Position numbers and translations under genes: made by a program | Assembly (NCBI GenBank): GCA_022419385.1 | Contig: JAJUBI010000003.1 | Location: 4,650,001-4,714,000, forward strand | DNA: 64,000 nt | Direction: 5' to 3' | From: Paraconiothyrium sp. Pb-2020 | Taxonomy: Eukaryota > Ascomycota > Dothideomycetes > Pleosporales > Didymosphaeriaceae | Shown here: in pieces, positions 57,125 through 64,000 of the stretch | How positions within the stretch are numbered: position 1 is the stretch's first letter | Layout: the number at the start of each line of letters is the position of its first letter | Notes under the pieces: model-generated | What the model was told of the DNA's origin: nothing | The model's database searches: none | What the model saw: the letters and a program-made list of their open reading frames with translations, nothing else

Positions 57125-59980
57125 TTACACCATCGGACCAAGCAGATAGTTGGTTCCTCTAGGACGAGGCAGCTGTGGTACAAGCTGACTGACCCAACCG
57201 ATGATAGCAGGAGCCTCGAGCGTGATTCTTGTGCCCGTAGCTGTCGTTTCCATCTTGGTCTTGGAGCTCGAATTGTCTTGGCTATGGCTGGCGCTAAGAC
57301 TGAATGGTCCCCAGCCGACCTTGACCTGGGCATCAGTATGAGACGAGTCCACGGCGGACTCGAGGTTAGAGGTATCGCCACTGAACTCAAGCTCGATGTT
57401 GGCAGCCACAATGAAGGCTGTCGGGTATGATGGGAAGTACGGGTACTTAGAAAGAGCATTGCTATCCTTTTGGTCGATGTATTTGTGGAGAGACAAGGCA
57501 CCAGGAGACAGCGCGACATCCGGGTTGGTGTTAAGCTCAGGATCCGAGAACAATTCTCCATGAAGCCAGGCGCGATCAATAGTGACGAGGAGCGCTTCGA
57601 ATTTGACTGTGACGTCGCAGCTGGCTGTCGACTCGGATGCTTTCCTGATGCACTGAGTTAGGTCTGTCAGACTTGGAGCAAAACTAGGTCGACTAACATC
57701 GATGCTTCTGAATGATTGAAGCTGGCAGATGCGCTCCACCACCCGCCTCCACCGCCAACGCTTGCTGAAGTGGAAGAGGATGATGATGATGCTGAGGTTT
57801 CCTGTGACTTGGAAGACACACTAAGACTGATCTGTGAAGAGTCAATGATCCCGCTCGGTCCAATTAGGAGACCACCAACCTTGGTCCACTTGCTTGGCTC
57901 GACATTTCCTGGTGGAACAACGGCAACACCGTGGCGAGGAATGCCGAACTCTGCGGATTCCATCAGAAGCTGAAATTGATATCGTTGTAGAACACTCACT
58001 AGCATCTGCATTTTGATCCCCATCGTCGGCATACTTTGTAGCGATGAGCTCTCCTCCCTGAGTCTGGCCTGGGCTCTTCACTTCCTGTTTGACGATCTCC
58101 GTGATGGCCGGTGCCGCACTTTTGCCTTGGACCAATGTCTGAAGTCCTTGCTGCAGGAGAGCGATCTGGCTCTTTGTATCCTCGATCATTGAATTGACCC
58201 ATAAGAGCTTTTGTGAGGCATTCTTGGTGTTCGCGTCGGCGGCAAATTCCTTGTTCTTGGTCAAGTTGGCCTTGCTGTGAGCCTCTAGCTTCGTTTGCAA
58301 CACATCTTGCTTGGCACGGATGTCGCTCGGGACCGGAGGTATCGTATTCTGAGACTTGTAGAGATCTTGATATGCAGCCTTGAGCTCCGTGTCCGCCTTG
58401 TCAAGCTCCGTGTCTGCGGTCGTCTTGGCCACAGTTCCATTTGTCTCCGATCCATTGGTCAATGCCTTGGGGGCTGCGCCTTCTTGACGCGTACCGTTTT
58501 GTTCGTCTTGAGTCTTTGGAGGAGGATTCCGTTGCTGAAGAGCCTTCTCTTTGGAGCCATCAGGATCAATAGCCTTGCAACATAAGTATTTGTGCTTTGA
58601 GTAGAGACTGGCATACGTACTAGCTTAAGTCCAGAATATGACAAAAGCAGCCGATTGAGACGTTTGATCTCAGACTCATAATCCTGACGACTAAGACGAC
58701 CATTCTCAGCCTGCCATTGTGTGACTTTCTCGCGACAAATCGTGGCCCTGCAAATGTCAGCCGGCAGCACAGGCTGATCAGATTGCACTGTTTACCAATT
58801 TGCGGGTGTCAGATTGACCTCATTCCATTCTGTCGAACCATCGGGGTCAATGACGATGAGATTCCGGGATGCCTCTTTGCTTGATTCCACTCGCTTCATG
58901 GCTGAAGACACGTCCACGATGCCGAAATAGTAGTCAACCTGAGCAGTGTCAGCGTTTTGACTTAGCTAGTGTTTTCATCATCGGAAAGAATTAAACGCGC
59001 TGCAATATGCCCACCTTGTACTTGTTGCCGTTCACGACCCCTAACTTCTATTAGTGATCAAGGTCTGTAAATGTTTGTCGTGACTCACAGTCCATGTACT
59101 TAGCTTGAGCGTTATTCTTGAACTGCACAGGACATCATTAGTGCCGCTCAACTGGTTAAATTTGAATGAGCTCCACTGGACTCACATTACGGAAATTCTC
59201 CTGATTCCAGTCATCGAAAAATGTTTGCTGCTTGCGGACGTCGCCTGGAAAACGCTCCTTTGCCTCGACTTCGACGACGTGATGTCAGCATTTGGATATT
59301 CTGCAAGATGGACAGTGCACATACGTCTCACTTTTGTCTTTGCAGCTTCCCACTTGTTCATGGCCTCTGAGTATGCCTGCTGCTTCTCAACATATATATC
59401 GATGATAGTCCTGCTAGAACCCGGAGCTGGCGAAGTCAGATACTTCATGGCACCAACGTAACGCTCAGCTGCGGCAGACTTTGAGGTCGTCGATTTATCA
59501 ATGTCAATTGGAGCATCTTCAGGGATGAGCATGTCAAGGGCGGCGAGGTAGCTTCTGGCAACGCTTTTGCCTGTGATGCCCATCTGATGTCATGTGAGCA
59601 AATTGAGGACTTGCAGGACGGACCTTACCATGACTTTGCTGAGAGGAACCATGTTGTCAACCAGCCGCGACTCGTTGACTCGGACACGATGTGGTGTATC
59701 AGCCTCTTCACGATCATTCCAAACGTATGGCCCGGTTTCACTTCTGATATCAGTAAAGGGCAAGGACTTTGAAGTTGTTTCACTCACGAGGTATCGATGA
59801 TAGTACCGGGAATTTGGACGGTCATCAATTGCTCTGGTGCAACCGGCAGAGAGGCTTGCAAAGCCTCACGTATTTTCTTTAACCCATCAGTTAGTGACTA
59901 TGACATTAAAGAAATGCTGTCCGCACCTGTGAGACCAGTGCCGCTTGGGCAACGGCCTTGTTGGCTCTTGCTTCATCCAT
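57125..59980 (-). CDS. Unknown-family protein with helical N-part and Ser/Gly/Trp-rich beta-like C-part
   Basis: Twelve exons (59980-59927, 59876-59788, 59743-59629, 59583-59332, 59263-59186, 59122-59089, 59040-59015, 58938-58796, 58747-58621, 58573-58000, 57950-57698, 57644-57125) give 754 residues; every join keeps frame. The N-terminal half is helical (YVEKQQAYSEAMNKWEAAKT, YESEIKRLNRLLLSYSGLKL, AYQDLYKSQN) with no signal peptide. After a Lys/Glu/Thr-rich linker comes FGIPRHGVAVVPPGNVEPSK, then SSQISLSVSSKSQETSASSS and a Gly5-Trp2 patch (SVGGGGGWWSASASFNHS). A beta-rich end follows (DVTVKFEALLVTIDRAWLHG, FPSYPTAFIVAANIELEFSG, GWGPFSLSASHSQDNSSSKT). I do not recognise the family. The Ser-rich, alternating C-part recalls membrane-active proteins, but that is speculation. 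It diverges from the unknown gene at 61851. Confidence 0.72.
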
Positions 59981-61850
59981 GAAGATAACTGGTGACCTGT
60001 AGCAAGACTCCCAGTCGACTTTTAAAGTCGCATCTGAGAGATGTAGAAAGCTTCAGCTGCAATTCATGAGGACTTTATATTTAGCAAATTTCATCAAATC
60101 GGATCTGCCATGGCAATCTAGATGTACTAGTCATTCAGCTGCTCTGCAGGCCGACTGCAAGCTCAAGATGGTGAGCGCTTCAGTAAGTTTTAACGCTAGT
60201 TCAGAGCATCTGCACCGGGTTCAGCGACCGCAGGGAACGGCTATCGCGTCGCGAAAAGACAACTTCTACATGGAGCTGATGCTGCATGAGGTTGTCGTGT
60301 GATGGGTCAAACGATCTGCCATCACGACATTACCTCGATTGCAATTGGCCAGACCGTATCTCAAGGACGAGGTTACGTTCAGCTCGAGGCTTGTTGATGC
60401 GGTATGTGGGCGCGATAGACTGACTTCAAAGATCCAGTTGGAGAGAACTACGACAGATCGATTTAGACTAACGCAATGCGAAGACGATTCGGGCCGCAAA
60501 AACCGAGCTAGCCGAGCATTTAGGGTTAGTTTGAAGTTCTGGCCACCTTGAGAACAGCTACAGTCTCTTATCACAACTCACAAATGGAGATATTCAGCTC
60601 GTCCCGACCCGGTGAGGCGTGTTTTATTGGTTCTATCGTGGTCTAAACGTGGGGTATGCATACTTCCTTGACTTCTCTGGCTTCTTTGGGCGGTGAGCTC
60701 GCCTCTTTTGGCTGCTTTTGACCACGGCATGGCCGCGAAGGAATAATTCGCAGCTCGCTCGTCTAACCTGGGAAGTCAGTCAAATGCCCATATTGGTGGG
60801 CTGCAAGCAAATCGGCCAAGCCTGGATGCCCACGATAGCCGTAAATCGATGTGAACAAGCCATTGGTCCGTGTAGCTTTCTTTGACTATGGGGATGTCTT
60901 GCAAATACCTTTTGGCGCAGCTACACTCGCTTCCGAGCATCGCAGGTTCATAAGGGACGAACTGTATACGATCCGATAGCCAATGAAAAGGGATCAAAGT
61001 GACTGTCATGTGCTCAAACCTCAGTGCTCTATTGCCAATGTCGCCAGCTTTAGCGAAGCTCGTTCTGCCAATGCAAGACAGCACAATTGCATCCAAGCTA
61101 ATCCGTCAAATGTTCAGATTGGCCTCCCCTCATTGTAAGTGTGTTCTCCACATTGACACCGCCGAAGATCTATGGAACATCCTGGTCCATGATGCCAGAC
61201 TGTTCACTTGGGCATGTTGTTCGCTCATGCATCCATGCTATCAGTCCCAGATAGAGAAACATATGAGACGCATTTGTCCGAATGGGCGCGATAGACACAG
61301 AAAAGTCGTGAGACTAGGCCGATAGGCTCTGCGCCCGCTCCGCACCGACCCTTCCGAGATACCCTTGATCCACCTCAGCTCATAAAGTCGTAGCAGCAAG
61401 CCACATGTAGCCACATGTAGCCACATTCTGTCTCGATACGACGTATCACTCCGCAGATATGATGCAGCCTCCAGCCATTGAATAGCGGTCGAGCTGAACA
61501 TGCGGACCTAGCGAACGGCATGCAGGCCACGTAGACCTCGTAAACTACGACGGAAACTACGATGTTTTGCACCTCCGTTCAATCGATTGGGCCAACCATG
61601 AAGCAGCGCCGTTGATTGCCGAGTCCCCAGCCGACATGCATCGATTTATGGCTGAAGGCATGGTTGGAGAACGTGAGTGATACAGCTGAGTGCAATTGCA
61701 GGACTTTCATAGACCTATCTCAGCCCAATGGGTGACCCCATAGTCACTTCCTGTTCGCTAATAGTGTATTTCATCAGTATAAAACCCAATGAGAAAATTT
61801 CTAGAATCAACTTCTGTCATCATCTTTGCTTGAATCCAAAAGCCGCAAAG
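59981..61850. other. Divergent promoter region between two unknown genes
   Basis: 1.87 kb without a credible gene. It contains a threefold 10-bp tandem repeat at 61399-61428. Wide enough for separate promoters or a bidirectional one. Confidence 0.45.
61399..61428. repeat. Three tandem copies of a 10-bp unit
   Basis: AGCCACATGT occurs twice in a row, followed by AGCCACATTC. CACATG is an E-box-like hexamer, but no function can be assigned. Confidence 0.7.
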
Positions 61851-63426
61851 ATGTCATCCGAAGTTGACTTCACTCCGTGGAGCGAGCTGGACCCTATGCT
61901 GATTCCCCACCTTTCATCAGCAACGGGCGACACCATTCATGTGGCTGCCGCTCTGGTCCTCTATGACCGACTGGATGTTATAGTTGTTCACAATGGTGCA
62001 GTGGGCTCCTGTGAAGGGTTGCTCAATTTCTATCGTGGCATCACTAAATCGAGTAAACGAGTCAAGGTGGTGTACACGGTAAATGAGAAGACAGGATATA
62101 AGATCAACACTGCATTGACGAACGCGAAAAGAGATATCGAAGCGACCTTGGCTAAACTGCTTGATGATGGCGTCCTACCTTTCCTACACCCTAATGTGGT
62201 GGCACCCGCGCCGCCGGCGCGGATCGCGAGCGTTCAAGCCTTCTCCGTATGTATCAGAGAGACTCTAATTCTGAATTGTACTGATTCAGTGTCAGGATCT
62301 GTACCTCAATCCGGACGTGCTACCCCCAAATTCGCCGGCCAAATACACCTTCGTAGGCAATCTCGGCCAGGCGACGGCAGCGGTTGCCTACAAGTTCACA
62401 GACGGTGTTACAGACACCAACCGCGCTAATATATTGAAGCAACTCTACACTAAGCTCGCAACGAGGCTCTCGCTGCCTACATTGAAAGCGAGTGACATCA
62501 TCGTAGAGAAGAATGGCCGCCCGACGTTTGGGAGTAAAGCCCTTCCCCGATTTCTCGATGGCCCAGTCGTGCTTCTGTGGACCCGCTATACTGGCACGAA
62601 CAGCCTCACTGAATACAATCCAGAAGGCGACAGTTCGGTTCAAGGCCAAGCACAGCTACTCAAGCTCCTCAAAGACTTGAAATTCAACGTCATCACGATT
62701 GGTCATGGACCTCGAGGCGGCAATCCAGTCAAGAGCGAGTTCGACATTGGCGAATTTTATTTCCAACAGCCGATCACTACGGACCGAGCGTCGCAGACCT
62801 CATTTTTCCTTGCGTTGATGCAGACGTACCCTGGAGGCCTCTTCCAAATTGGTCAGAAGACGGGCGGCATGGACTGCGCCGCCTTGCTCGGAGTGCCAAC
62901 TCTGTATCTGGAACACAAGGACAGTCATTCCTACCAGCGAATGCAGAAATGGGTCGGCAAAGTGCCATTCTACAAGAACAGCATCATCGAGCGACCACCG
63001 TCCCGGGTTGGCGCGTCTCTACGCATGACATTCAATGAGGTTCCCAAATTCACCGAACTGTACAAGTTCGGCAAAACGGAGCCGGAGTCTCAGGCACGTG
63101 CGTCGGCAAAGACTCGTCTCGCATGCATGATTTACAAGTATCCAGCCGAGATGGGCGAAAGCAGGATGACCGTCCAGGCCGTGGTCGACTGGGTGAATAC
63201 GAGGTCAGCAGAAGAACTCAAGGAGGTGCCAGGTAATCCGGGAGCGGACGGTCCGCTGGCACAGAAGATCCGAACGGTCAATCTCAGCGCCACAGGTGCT
63301 GAACCTGTGGGGTACACGGATGCCGACCTCGCTTCGATCGAGGCGAAGTTGAAGCAGCTCCAGACTGAATACTCGGCGAAGACTGCGATCATTCGCACTG
63401 CTGGCGGAAGTTATGAGACGAGGTAG
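61851..63426 (+). CDS. Unknown-family protein, two exons
   Basis: Exons 61851-62246 and 62296-63426 give 508 residues with no signal peptide. The N-terminal region reads as alternating strands and helices (TIHVAAALVLYDRLDVIVVH, VKVVYTVNEKTGYKINTALT). After splicing comes YLNPDVLPPNSPAKYTFVGN, then DGPVVLLWTRYTG, LKFNVITIGHGPRGG, and IGQKTGGMDCAALLGVPTLY with LEHKDSHSYQRMQKW. The last part recalls the nucleotide-sugar-binding half of GT-B glycosyltransferases (GGxxDxxxLLGVPTxYLE), but I cannot name a family. The C-terminus is a charged helix ending SYETR. The clean frame and consistent intron (GTATGT...TGTCAG, phase 0) support a real gene. Divergent from the 12-exon unknown gene. Confidence 0.75.
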
Positions 63427-64000
63427 ATCCAGCCGTGATTAGCGTCACGGGGCGAAGGTTGACGCTCGAATTGCTGTGATGATAGTATAGATAGACTACT
63501 CTTTTGTTTTCTCACTATTAACCAAGTGTTTGCTTTGACGGGAAGTCGGTTCGGAACAAAGGGAGGTCAAATAAACCAAAAATACACGAAATGAATTCCT
63601 CGTAAAGTTCGACAAAACTAGCGAATATCCAGAGCGTAATTGGCGCCTGATCTCTATCTCTCGGCTATCTACCAGGATGTGCTTTTTGGGAGTGGGATCA
63701 CACCCTTAAACGAGGCTCGGGCCCGTGGCGATGGTGTTTCGGTTGATAAGGAACAACAAAAGACATTCGAAACGAGAGTCACCTGCTTCAACCCAAATAC
63801 GACCAGTCAAATGGATGGAATTTGATAACGCTCAGAGTACTCTACATGACCATTCATATCTTCACAGATGGAATCGTGTGCGAAGGCTCTAACATTGTCG
63901 TTAGCTTAAGATAACGAGAGGGAGGATCACAACATAGCGTACTAAAGATGGAACAGGCGTTTCCTTGCACATAGTATGCATTCACTCACTACATATGATT
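63427..64000. other. Right edge, no gene seen
   Basis: 3' flank of the preceding gene. A frame at 63640-63825 has no start context or motif. Confidence 0.4.

Noticed and set aside
57646..57697. Frameshift near the C-terminal part of the 12-exon gene
   Set aside because: A GTTAGT...CTAAC...CAG intron explains the change of frame without any mutation.

Overview
The window is nuclear DNA of a filamentous ascomycete. The genes are interrupted by short introns (about 43-100 nt) with GT/GC...CTAAC-like branch...AG signals. The families present are typical of Pezizomycotina: CFEM, PTH11-like rhodopsin, Zn2Cys6 regulator, HET domain, GH92 and AIM9-type phosphotransferase. One pseudogene carries dense CpA-to-TpA changes of the kind left by repeat-induced point mutation (RIP). 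Dothideomycetes is my best guess at class, but that is inference.

Layout. 1.6-11.9 kb is mostly conserved, housekeeping-like: a CFEM membrane protein, a Gemin2/Brr1-like snRNP assembly factor, an unknown two-exon protein, a peroxiredoxin-like protein, a NIPSNAP protein and a choline/ethanolamine phosphotransferase. 12.3-25 kb is accessory: a flavin monooxygenase, a frameshifted O-methyltransferase, a MetE-like protein, the 3' remnant of a PTH11-like receptor, an intact nine-exon Zn2Cys6 regulator, a sugar-transporter remnant and an intact GH92 alpha-mannosidase. It looks like a partly dismantled metabolic cluster. 25-36 kb holds a mucin-like membrane protein, a complete but RIP-mutated HET gene (27.6-29.8 kb), an AIM9-like gene and, at 33.6-36.1 kb, a strange cluster of about ten copies of a 50-nt repeat with a 29-nt core bordered by AG and GT. 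36.2-52.1 kb returns to ordinary genes: an MFS transporter, the CAF-1 subunit Cac2, an RWD protein, an NAD(P)-dependent reductase, a PTH11-like receptor and an amino-acid/choline permease.

52.7-63.4 kb is the most interesting segment. It has a kinase-like protein with a damaged DFG motif, followed by a stray copy of the neighbouring permease's 3' end; an intact HET gene; a 12-exon protein of unknown family with a Ser/Gly/Trp-rich stretch; and, diverging from it, a two-exon protein of unknown family. HET proteins and degenerate kinases occur in fungal allorecognition and programmed-cell-death systems, so this block is the best candidate here for an undescribed system. The functional link is inference.

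Exon structures were built by hand from splice signals and family similarity. For every multi-exon model the summed coding length was checked to be a multiple of three. No database search was possible.
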